A stretch of 64,000 nt of DNA from Proteles cristata cristata (lineage: Eukaryota; Chordata; Mammalia; Carnivora; Hyaenidae): positions 558,001-622,000 of the forward strand of contig JAESUZ010000761.1 of the NCBI GenBank assembly GCA_017311185.1. The letters run 5' to 3'. A program made the position numbers and the translations under genes. The notes beneath the pieces are model-generated. The model was not told the DNA's origin and searched no databases. It saw nothing but the letters and a program-made list of their open reading frames with translations. This document shows positions 1 to 9,515 of the stretch, piece after piece (within the stretch, counting starts at the first letter, position 1; every line of letters begins with the position of its first letter).

Positions 1-299
1 TCCTGCCTATTTCTCCCTGGCCCCCCACCCCTACCCCAGCAGCATAAGTTATTCCCAAATAATTTATACTGATCTCTTCAAGTATTCCTATCAGATGTTT
101 GAACATTTTTTGTCTGTTTCTGATTCCATAAAAACTTAAAAAAAAACTTTCTAGAGCAATTTTAGGCTCACAGCATCTAATTCCATTCTGAGCCTGATTC
201 TCCCACTCTCTGAATGTGAACCAAATCATTCTAGTAGGACTTTTAACATAAAAACCATGCTAATAGGTCAAAACAGATCTTGCTCTTAAAGCTAACATT

Positions 300-421
300 T
301 GTTTCACGTCTCCTTACTAGACAAAGCTTCACAAGGACAGGCTTCCAATCTGATTCAATCATCCCTGTGTTCTCAGCCCTCACCAGTACCTGGCACACAG
401 GCACTTAATATTTGAATCAAT
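300..421 (+). repeat. L2-like LINE 3' remnant
   Basis: The text around 'acctggcacacaggcactta' resembles the conserved 3' end of L2 elements. It is short and diverged, so the family call is tentative. Confidence 0.35.
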
Positions 422-423
422 TC

Positions 424-525
424 ATTTTTTTTCAAGTAAACACTACACCCAACGTGGGGCTGGAACTCACGACCCTGAGATCAAGAGTCGCATGCTCCAC
501 CGACTGAGCCAGCCAGGTGCCCCAT
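424..525 (-). mobile_element. CAN-SINE, short type
   Basis: T-run followed by the reverse complement of the tRNA-like head, ending in ccaggtgcccc. Imperfect TSDs around 'tgaatcaatt' flank it. Confidence 0.8.
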
Positions 526-919
526 GAATCAATGAATTCTTATCCAAAGACTCATACTGTATAGCCTTCAACAGTAACAGACAGATTTCCTCAAACTCTT
601 TCTCTGTCTTAACCCCACAAACAGGGCAACAAAGAAACATCTGATGAACATCTAGAAACCATTTTCCAGTACTGCGGATGCAAAAAAGCCCTATTAGAAT
701 TCTTCTGTCTAGGGCAATCTAGCGATTTGGCGCAGGATAATTCTGAATCGAAGGGGAGTATTAGGACCACTCTGTGCACACCCTTTTTCTAGAAAGGCCA
801 TTTTCAAACTTTCTCCCTGATACTTCCACTTTTACTCTCCACCAAAACGCGATGCCTCTGCTACTTGGAGAAACTAAGGCACAAGAGAAAATCAAGTACT
901 TCAAAGGTTTACCCCTAAA

Positions 920-1141
920 TTCTTTTTTTTTTTTTCAATGTTTATTTCTAGGAGAGAGAGAGAGAGACAGCGTGAGCAGGGGAGGGTCAGAGAGAGAGGG
1001 AGACACAGAATTCGAAACAGGCTCCGGGCTCCGAGCTGTCAGTCAGCACAGAGCCCAACGCGGGGCTCGAACCCACGAACCGCGAGATCACGACCTAAGC
1101 GAAAGTCGGACACTTAACCGACTAAGCCACCCAGGCGCCCC
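920..1141 (-). mobile_element. CAN-SINE, TAG type, full length
   Basis: Runs from poly(T) through ttctaggagagag to ggcgcccc. It is flanked by a perfect TSD (ggtttacccctaaattctt at about 905 and 1142), which marks a fairly young insertion. It is the only full-length SINE between 525 and 10,280. Confidence 0.92.
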
Positions 1142-3716
1142 GGTTTACCCCTAAATTCTTAATTCAATGAACTCCTAGGACTACACCTCACTAACACTGA
1201 GGGACCTCTAAGGACAGAGCTCGAGTCATGATTTTACATTCCACAGTTCTCAAGGACAGGCTTCAAATGTACTCGGTCTTTGGGGAACTGATGTGTTGAA
1301 TTCTTTCAGGAAGAAAGCTACTTTATGGAACTCCTAAAATGTTAACATTCATCTCCTAGGACGGGAAACTCTTGATGACGGTCTCTTTCTAACTCAGCCA
1401 CAGACTATACTATGTAACCAAGTTCAAAGGAGAAATTTGGCTTCTTGGGACTTGGGCTAGAGATTGGAAGAATGCATCATCTCGTTAGCTTCTCTTCGGA
1501 GAGGTTACCACTGATAAGTTGGAAACACACAGCAGTTCGGTTATGCTGCTTGCTCTCACTGCAGGTGGCCAACAGGCAGGAAAAGAAAATCAGAATGCAC
1601 TGCGACTTTCCTGGCCAGTTATTGGCAAGGCTGATTTTATATACACAGCAGAATAAAAGCCGCTGGATGTGGGGGAGAGATCTGTAAATACAAAAATGGT
1701 TTGCTTTTCAAGCTACGTAAAATGACCTGTAGGCTAGTTGTCAATCACACATGTATACGTACACACGAGCTGATGGTTAGACCAACAAAGTTTCTATGGC
1801 TTTTACTAGAGAGAGAAAGCTGTGCTAAGGAAGAACAGTCAGAGTCTGCTTTTGACTGGTTATCAAAATCGGTGACACAAAGTCTCATGTATCTTTCCAT
1901 TTTTATGCAACCCTCTTGCTGGAGAAATGCTTTGGACACCCCGCCACCCCCACCCCGGGCTGTGTCTTCCTCTGTACATATGGAGACAAGGAGCACTGCT
2001 GTTTTCACAGGCTCCAAAGCAGGACGGTTTTAACACACACCCACCATCCAGCCCATTCTCTCTGCCAAGTGACCGGTAATCTGTAGATGGTAATGCCTGC
2101 AGCTCAAACTGAGGGATGAACGCTGCCGGCTGGTGCCCGGAGGCCTACACGTATACGAGTGGGAGCCTTTCTTACCAGCCTCGGTGGGCCCAATCCACAG
2201 CTGTGTCAGGCACAGATCTCCGGTCCCCAGGCACAGTCCTACCCATGGAAATCAACTTAAGGTAAAGTGCAGAAGTCCTACAGGTCACTCGTCTCCTCTC
2301 TTTGGTGAATGAACACAGACGACCTTGGGGGAGAGTACTGATCACAGAGCTGTAGACACGGTCCAGTGAGGCGGCCCGTTACCGCTGACGGCTGGCCAGG
2401 ACCAGTTCTGCCAGCGACCAGGAGTTCACAATGCTCATTTTTGAAAGAAGTTAATCTTGAATCTCTGCACTTTTAATAAAACTGAGGATGAAAGTTCACT
2501 AGTGTCATGTTCCTTAATTCCCTTTGTGTTTTAAGAACTGCGTGATTTTACCATTATTCGAAATCCTAACAATGTCAGCGACTTTGCTTTCATACAAATG
2601 ACAGGACAGGAAAATAAGGTTTTAAAGATCAAAAGCAATTATATATTGAAAAATAAATGATGAAAGAGGACAAGGCTATTTGGCAAGCGGGTTCAGCTCA
2701 TTCATTCGAAGTACTCCTAAGAATACATGTACAAATACAGGCCTAATGAATTTTCTGCTAAAAATAAATACACATATGTAAAAAGCTATTGTAATAAAAC
2801 CTTTTCCACACTGATATTCTATATTCTACCTGGGATTGAGTCCCAGATCTCCGCACTGTGAAAATTCAGTGGCCAAGCCACTGAGCAGTACACCACCGCT
2901 CAGACAGAAGACTAGGAGGCCCATCTTCACCCAGAAGGCCCTTCTGGAACAGTCTGTTGTTGCTGATAACTTACCCCACCTCACCCCCACCCCACTGAGT
3001 AACCCTAAAGATTTATAAGCTTAGAATAAATTCCCAGTTACCACCCATAAAGCAAATACAGGAGCCATTGCATTGCTACTGGATTTTGCTTCCCTCATAG
3101 CACCAACTACTTCATTATGGTCGCAGCTCTAAGAGTCAGCTGACAGAAATCCTATGCGCAGTTTCCTAGTGCATCTTACGTCTTTGGTGTGGGGCAGGCA
3201 AAAGGGTCTGCCACGTGTGATTGTCTAAAAGAACATTTTAAAGACAACCTGGCTGACCTACTGTTCGAGCACCCTCGTGAAAACGGTAAAGCACAGCTCC
3301 GTCTGCCAACCATCTCCCAACTTCGGAGGATCATGACGAATCTATGTGACTTTCTGCCACATCACTCAAGACTCACAACACACGTACAAATATCACAGCA
3401 AAAAGAAAACAAGATGGAACAGGACAGAAGAGAGAGGCCTTTAAGCACCCCCAAATTAAAACTTCAAAAACTCCTGAGATATGAGCCTCCATTTTGATTG
3501 TGCTCAATGACTTGAATTTTGAAGGAAAGAATAAGCTCGTCAAGAGAGTAAGACTTTACACGAAATCAAATTTAACACTAAGTTCACGAATCACCCTTTT
3601 CAAAGCATCTGTTTCAAACACATTGCAAACTAGAGCTTGCAATCGGGGAGTCATTCTCAAAGTCCTTTTTGATAATAAAACCAAGGTTTCTGATTCCTGC
3701 TAGGTACCTAAGATAA

Positions 3717-3722
3717 TTTATT
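3717..3722 (-). terminator. Candidate distal poly(A) signal
   Basis: AATAAA on the minus strand about 1.4 kb past the RSC1A1 stop. A T-rich stretch (ccttggttttatt on the minus strand) follows about 30 nt later, as a downstream element would. Not tested against transcripts. Confidence 0.3.
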
Positions 3723-4784
3723 TTCCGGGAAAAACTACCTAAAATCTTATCCAGTAGATTATTGCACAGTGGGGCCCACAGGACAAGGATTTCCAAGGGC
3801 TAGTCCTCAGATTAAAAAAGGCCACAATAAATACACCTATATACTATGCCCCACTCTGCCTTAACAAGGTAAACACAAATGTGATGCAGCTTGCTTTAAA
3901 AAAGAAACTCCTGAGGAAAGAAAGGGATGGAAATCTCTACCAAGGCCACTTGAGTCAGAAACCGCCAGTACTATCTGCACTGCCGTAAAGGCCGCTCGCA
4001 AAATAGACCGACTGTTCCAAGCACCGAGACGGACCCGCGACAAGGTTATCACACTTCCTGGTGTCTCACTCTGATCACAGCTCACAAGGAGCTTTAGAAA
4101 GACTTCCCGGTAGATGAGCTCAGAAAGGAAAGAAACTGCTGGCAAACCAACCCCTTAGCAGAACTCTGGGTTCGTCGCTGGCCCTAAAGGCTGAGGTGAG
4201 ATCTGGAAGATGCTAGCAAACCCGCTCTCTAGTAAATTCCAGTGTTTCGGCCATCATTTCCCACTCACAGTTCTTGAAACCACCAAGACATTTGTGAATG
4301 GAGTTACAGACTTTTCCCTTTTCTATCTGGGTAGTGCCACGTTTCACTCTGACGCTGATGCCCCCTCCCACCGCCCCCACGGCCCACCCCAAAAGGCTTG
4401 GCAATCCACGCAGCAGCCTGTCGTACACAGAGAGGCCCAAGTTTTAAATCCTCCCCAACTCACCCCGTAAAAATGTTGAAGCCTAACCACACAAATAAAA
4501 ACATACCGCTCTGGGAGAGATCATCTAATTATTCTTCAATTTCCTCTCACAACTGATGAATCACCAATACACAGAGCACTAAGTGTAAGTCCAAACAGCA
4601 AACCATGTGATCAAGTTTGTAATGGACAATCGAGCCAACAAGCTGTACCCTGCCCACAGCACAGCCACGGCCAAGTGGACAGGTGATCTGCCCATAGCTG
4701 CACGGGTGGCAGGCCTTCTCATGGCTGCTTTTTAAAGCACTCACTCTCATTCTAAAGTGGTATGCTATACACAAAACCATCAAT

Positions 4785-4790
4785 TTTATT
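4785..4790 (-). terminator. Candidate proximal poly(A) signal for RSC1A1/DDI2
   Basis: AATAAA on the minus strand about 315 nt past the RSC1A1 stop, followed closely by the GU-rich minus-strand text tggttttgtgtatag. It would give a short 3' UTR. Use of this site is inference. Confidence 0.38.
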
Positions 4791-4995
4791 CCAGAATACA
4801 TCATCTTGATGATAATAAAAAGCTTTTGTATGCACATACTGCCAATACATTTAAAAGGCCCAAATTTTAACAAATAGACAAATTCATCAGACAAGAGAGA
4901 AGTTACTTTGGCCGAAAAAAATCTTTTAAAAAAAATCTGGCTCAACATTCTGCTTGCAGGTTTCTACATACACTGTGTATGTGGTGAGCGTGGAC

Positions 4996-5040
4996 ATGTG
5001 TGTGTGTGTGTGTGTGCGCACGCGCATTTGTGCATGTGTG
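4996..5040 (+). repeat. (TG)n / purine-pyrimidine microsatellite
   Basis: A run of TG dinucleotides passing into gcgcacgcgca, about 60 nt downstream of the RSC1A1 stop on its strand. Alternating purine-pyrimidine sequence of this kind can form Z-DNA. Confidence 0.85.
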
Positions 5041-5103
5041 TCTATAGCCTTTTTTTTTTTTTTTTAAAGGGAACGGAGTATGATCTAGCCCACTTTTCCA
5101 TGG

Positions 5104-6942
5104 TTATGTAGGAACTACAATGTTCTTTGCTAGCAAAACAAGAAGTGCAAGGTCTGCATTTCCACCAACTCGATGCAAAGCCCCAAGAGCCTCCTGCAAA
5201 GTGAAGCCGGCCCGGAGAATCCGGTCAATGTCTGCAGCAGGAAAAATCAGCGGTGGAAGAACGGAGGGACTAGATGATGGATGGCTGGTAGGCGGTCCTA
5301 ACTCAAGCAGCGGCCCCACAGCTTCAGGACAGGCATCTTGTTGGGTCTCAGGCCTGTCTGTCACCAGATTCTGTGAGCCCTGACCCAAATCTTCAACCAA
5401 CGTGAACCTGGACAAGGACTTTGTTTGCTCAGAAGCGGGACTGACACCATCCTCCTTACCTGCTACAAGTTTGGGTGAGATTTCTACACCTAAGGTGCAG
5501 TGTAACTGACTAGATGTTTTTGCTGAGGCTAGAGTGGCAGAACTGCTCTCGTTTTCGGATTCCCTAGACTCGGGGACACTTTCCTTATCAGGTACTAGGC
5601 CATCACCTGGATCCCTGACTTTAATGTTTTCTACATCATCTACTCCAGCACCATTTGAAGTGTCTGTTAACTCTTCTGCCCTCACGGACACAGATATGGT
5701 CTGATGAAAGGAGACTTGCAAATGCTCTTCATTCTGGGTAGCTGTAACATGCTCACTTTGGGTCCACCTTTCAGAAAGTTCCTGAATACCTGTTTGGCTG
5801 TGGGTTACCATTTCTGATTGACAGAGAACGTCCCCAGATGCATTTTCTGAAGCTGGTTTACTACTAATGACCAAGAGTTCATGGAGTTCCTTCAAGGCTG
5901 CTGTCAGAGAGGAGCACCGTTCCTCTGCTGACTCCACAGAGGGCTGACAACTGCCACAGAGACTTAAAGGTGGGGAGCAATCCCCATCTTCTTTATTTGT
6001 CCCAGACATTTCAACGTTATTGTCTGGGAGCTGTAAATCCTGAGTGCAAATCGAACTACTCAAAATTTCAGAGGAAGGGTTACATTTTGATGTTTCTACT
6101 TCCATCAGGGGATTCTCTAAGGTAAGACCGGATGCGCCGATGTTCTTGACACTGGCGTTCTGACCATCCACCGAGTTAAGCACAGCACCTGGGGACTCCT
6201 GGACTGTATCTACTTCCATAAGTGTTTCTGAAGGTAGAATATTTCCGTCTGTGCCTGGAAGGTCCACGTTCTGCTGCAGCCCGTCTTCTTTCACTGTAGC
6301 TTCCAAATCAACACTTCTTGGTTGATTCTGTTGCCCTTCCCCAGGAAGTTCAAAGTCCTCTGTGTCACAGGGGTGTTCCTGTTCTCGGTCATGCAGAGCA
6401 TCCTGCTGTACAGCCTGATGCCGCTCGTGTCCCAGTTCTCTGTGCTGACGGCTGTTCCCTAGACTCGGGTTCCGACTTTCTGGATGCCAACCCTTTTCGC
6501 CTGGAGACCTCGGTGGTTCTTGCACACCAGCAGTTGTGACAGATAAACTAGCTTCCCGTCTTGTGTGGAGAGGAGATCTGAGGCCCTGGGTGCTTCCTTC
6601 AGCAGATTTCTCCATGCTCTCTGCAACGATGGCTTCTTCGGATGAATTCTGCAGAGGCATGGCTGGAGCACGGTCGGCGGGAACACTGTCTGCTGAAGAA
6701 GCACTATCGGAAAGATCCTGTGGAGGAAGATGTTCTCTCTTTTCAGAGGTTACCTGGAATTCAGCGGAAGCCTTCAAAGCCTTTAGAGCTTTAGGTCTGA
6801 CGCGGTCAGGGTCACTGGGCTTGATAGGGCTGACGGAAGCAGAGACAGAGCGAGCGAGACTCATAGGATTACCAATCTCAGGGCTCCGTCCTGGAGAATG
6901 GGCTGGATGGTTGAATCCATCTGAAGTTGGTAAGGATGACAT
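5104..6942 (-). CDS. RSC1A1: RSC1A1 (RS1), regulatory solute carrier protein, C-terminal UBA domain
   Basis: Uninterrupted 612-codon frame from the ATG at 6940-6942 (MSSLPTSDGF...) to TAA at 5104-5106; I recall about 617 aa for human. The family regulates SGLT1 (SLC5A1) and related transporters at the trans-Golgi and in transcription, a role known from human and pig. Most of the protein is low-complexity, Ser/Glu-rich and probably disordered. The last ~50 residues form a UBA domain (core GFTLQEALGALHRVGGNADL) and end NIVVPT. The open frame continues 15 codons upstream of the ATG, but begins there with TTG inside a polypyrimidine tract, so those codons are not an alternative start. They are exon plus intron sequence read through a splice acceptor. 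It lies on the same strand as DDI2, 2.5 kb past the DDI2 stop. The QSP and QCP tripeptides described for human RS1 are absent. The ORF identity is close to certain; whether it is translated alone or as a DDI2 fusion is open. Confidence 0.95.
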   Translation of the reverse strand: MSSLPTSDGFNHPAHSPGRSPEIGNPMSLARSVSASVSPIKPSDPDRVRPKALKALKASAEFQVTSEKREHLPPQDLSDSASSADSVPADRAPAMPLQNSSEEAIVAESMEKSAEGSTQGLRSPLHTRREASLSVTTAGVQEPPRSPGEKGWHPESRNPSLGNSRQHRELGHERHQAVQQDALHDREQEHPCDTEDFELPGEGQQNQPRSVDLEATVKEDGLQQNVDLPGTDGNILPSETLMEVDTVQESPGAVLNSVDGQNASVKNIGASGLTLENPLMEVETSKCNPSSEILSSSICTQDLQLPDNNVEMSGTNKEDGDCSPPLSLCGSCQPSVESAEERCSSLTAALKELHELLVISSKPASENASGDVLCQSEMVTHSQTGIQELSERWTQSEHVTATQNEEHLQVSFHQTISVSVRAEELTDTSNGAGVDDVENIKVRDPGDGLVPDKESVPESRESENESSSATLASAKTSSQLHCTLGVEISPKLVAGKEDGVSPASEQTKSLSRFTLVEDLGQGSQNLVTDRPETQQDACPEAVGPLLELGPPTSHPSSSPSVLPPLIFPAADIDRILRAGFTLQEALGALHRVGGNADLALLVLLAKNIVVPT

Positions 6943-6974
6943 TCCCAGTGAGGTAGTTTCTTTACCGCTTTTCT
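5104..6974 (-). other. DDI2: Terminal exon (exon 10) shared by DDI2 and RSC1A1; in-frame fusion exon
   Basis: The exon edge at 6974 is set by the acceptor TATAG|AG. DDI2 exon 8 ends with one base of a codon (g). Joining it here gives g|AG = Glu, then AAA AGC GGT = Lys-Ser-Gly, and the frame runs on into RSC1A1 without a stop. Exons 1-8 (1,183 nt) plus this stretch (1,871 nt) total 3,054 nt, which is 1,017 aa plus stop. The predicted layout is UBL, helical domain, aspartic protease, UIM, disordered RS1 region, UBA. Joining is inferred from sequence only. Confidence 0.72.
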
Positions 6975-7006
6975 CTATATGGAACAAAAGGGAAAGGAAA
7001 AGAGAT
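6973..7006 (-). promoter_or_regulatory. Strong 3' splice site opening the RSC1A1 exon, with tandem AGAG
   Basis: On the minus strand about 25 nt of pyrimidine-rich sequence (tctcttttcctttccctttt) leads to gttccatatag|AG. The first AG (exon from 6974) keeps the RSC1A1 frame. A second AG two bases later (exon from 6972) follows G, a poor context, and would end the protein as ...EKR-stop. Such a tract has no purpose in a free-standing intronless gene. Confidence 0.8.
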
Positions 7007-9452
7007 TAGTAGGTGACAAAGGCCAGTAACTTCTCAGATGATACAAATCTCAGCAGGACAGAACAAAATCAGATCCTTAAACTTGGGTCTGTCTTATTCT
7101 GATACTCATACAAGAAGCATTCTCACTGGGGTAGACAATTTAACATCATGGCATCAGAGTAAGAGGTATGCACATTCTTAACAAAACATGTATGCTCTGA
7201 TTCAATCCTTTAAGTACCATTAATACACATCCACATAATGGCTGAGTCAGTGCTCAAGACTGAAGGACATTTATGTATCTTTATTCTCCGTGAGTCCAGC
7301 ACTCTCAGGAGGGTTTCTCCGGGTGTGTTCTGTCACTTGCCCTGAAGTCATGTGTGCTAAGCAAGCGCATTCTAGGGCGCCACCCCGGGAGGAAGCCTGT
7401 GGATCTGCATTTTCAAAACGCTCCACAGCTCATTCTTAAGCATGTTAAGAATTGTGAGGATCTCTGCACTAGAGTCATTCTCATGTCGGTGCACTTCTAG
7501 TGTTTCAAATGTGAACACAAGGGTTCTAAACGACAAGTTTAAAACCAGATATATCTGTAACAGAGTGGGGATTATAAAGAGAAAGAAGACCTCTGGAAGA
7601 CAGAGAAACAAATATTCTATTTAATTTATTTCTATTCAAACTCCCATGATCCAAATCATGATCTAACTGTCTGAGCAAGGACTCAAAGAACAAAAATAAA
7701 GATAAAGAGCAAACAGACTGGATCTCATCATTGCCTTACCAAATATGGCAACCTTAGAAAGGATTATCAGTTACTTTGTCACGTTAACATAGCACAACTA
7801 AGTGAGAACATTTAAGTACTTTAGGGCAGGGAAAGGGGGGGAGGATCCTGGCAGTGGAGGGAGATAGTTCATAACAGCTTTTGGTTAGGCAATGACAATT
7901 TAGGATCAGTACAGCTGACTGAGCACTCATGGACGGCAGGCTCAAGGAGCACCTCACGATGCCATAAGTATCAGTCCCAAATCTCTTTCTGCCACTGATA
8001 CAGTCAAACACTGACCTCTATGCAGTTACTAGAAGATCATTAATTAAATGTCAACGGGTAGCAGCAAAAACTACTTCACAATACAATCTCTCAGGGCAGG
8101 CGCTTGGTGATTAATATCCAATGTAAGGGCGGAGGGGGGAGGGCTTGACCTTAAGAAGTCTGGAAGTAATCCAGAATCAAACAGCTCTAAATCATTCTAA
8201 TCCAACACCGTCAACAGCATGAGAAGATAAAGCACTGACTATGTCAGCAAGTTACCGACTTCTTTTGAAACAATAGTTTAGAGGTCAACGGGAAAACAGC
8301 ATTTGCTTCAGTGTAAATTATGTCCATTAGTGTCTAGAAACACAGTTATTAGTTTTATTTATCAATCTCTAAGGCTGACTCCGAAAGAGGTTCAGCTGTG
8401 AGTTAATGCGAACAGAAAAGATGCATCACAGTGAAATATCCATGTAAGTAGCAAGGGGCATGTGATGATGGCCTTTGGGCACTAGGCAAACCAGTTCCAA
8501 TCACTGTATCAGGTCGAGCAGAACGTGGCCTCAGTGTGTGTTTGGTGCTCACTGGGAAAGCAGCACACAGTCCTCCAGTTACTGAGATTTCACTGGCCTA
8601 AGTCCTGACCGTAGGGGACTGGCTCAGTACCACAGGACAGTGGAAGTGGACCGCGAACAATGGGCATTAAGAATAATTAAACTGTGCCTACTTTTACTCC
8701 ATATTTGTAAGAAAGAAAGAAGAAAAGAAGAAATTAAGTGCTAGGTATCTAATTACAACCAGCCTGGAAGCCCCTATAACGTCCTAGGTTGGGAGCTGCC
8801 ATTTTTCCTCTTGATAAATCAGCCATAAACTCAAGGCTGCCGTCTCCTGTATTCCCACGCCAGGGAAATGGAAAGGCATATCTCCGTGGAGACTCTGTGA
8901 GGCTGGGAGACAAGAGTGAAGTCTCAGCTCCTATCACTGGGAGAATGAAACCTCAGTGCTGGCCACGTTATTGACCCTGTGTCCCCAGACACGTTACCAG
9001 GCCGAAGCCTCCATTTCTTCTTCAGCGCAACGAAAATGTCTGACCTTCTACCACTCTAGGCAGTTGTGTGCCGAGATATGAAAGAGCAACTTCCAGCTTT
9101 CCAGAAGAAACAGGCTCATGAAACCCCTAACAGTGTAGTTATCTTCAACAACACTCTGCGGTGCTGACACCTTTAATCTGCTCTATTCACGGTGGCCAGA
9201 GGGACCCGGTTTTTCTTGGGATCTCCCTTCCCCCCTCAGACTGTTGCAGCAGTTGATGAAACCACAAATAGGAAACTCTGCTTCAGTATGTACGTATGCC
9301 AACATACAGATGCATGTACAGGCTGGTTGTAACCAGATCAGACGAGGCGACATGGATGGCAGAAGCTAAATTCCGAAACTGCGGCAGACACAGAGACTTT
9401 CTGAGCACAGACGAGAACTGGATGGAAGGCTGAACGTGGCGTCTATAAATAC
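6975..9452 (-). other. DDI2 intron 9 (or intergenic gap if exon 9 is terminal)
   Basis: About 2.5 kb with no SINE, no L1 and no convincing coding frame. Minus-strand AATAAA matches occur near 7625 and 8354, so exon 9 could also end in its own 3' UTR here. Confidence 0.5.
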
Positions 9453-9515
9453 CTGGTCTGGGGCCCACTCCAGCTGCAGCACACACACACTACATGCATC
9501 ATGGCTTCTGACGCT
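9453..9515 (-). CDS. DDI2: DDI2 exon 9: last five residues (ERQKP) and stop, symmetric cassette
   Basis: Acceptor ...cctaattcaaacag|AG at 9516-9517. The coding part is 9499-9515: AG, CGT CAG AAG CCA, TGA, completing Glu395 and giving Arg-Gln-Lys-Pro-stop, the known DDI2 C-terminus. With this exon the nine coding exons sum to 1,200 nt, exactly 399 aa. A possible donor CAG|GTATTT at 9451-9452 would make the exon 63 nt, a multiple of three, with the stop only 46 nt before the junction and so short of the usual nonsense-mediated decay distance. The coding identity is firm; the 3' edge is less so, since the exon could be terminal. Confidence 0.85.

Larger units (their letters stand above)
1..5103 (-). 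other. 3' flank of RSC1A1/DDI2, probable long 3' UTR in part
   Basis: No protein-coding gene is recognised here. The stretch lies directly downstream of the RSC1A1 stop on the minus strand. Apart from two SINEs (about 424-525 and 920-1141) and an L2-like end near 300-420, it looks like unique sequence. I recall that human DDI2 transcripts extend several kilobases past RSC1A1, so much of this may be 3' UTR. Candidate minus-strand poly(A) signals are listed separately. The extent of the UTR is inference. Confidence 0.4.

Noticed and set aside
6943..6987. 15 extra N-terminal residues (starting MFHIEK in a naive translation) for RSC1A1
   Set aside because: The first codon is TTG, not ATG, and it lies in the pyrimidine tract of a splice acceptor; the first ATG is at 6,940-6,942.
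6536..7009. 157-codon plus-strand frame over RSC1A1
   Set aside because: Reverse-strand shadow of the RSC1A1 coding sequence.
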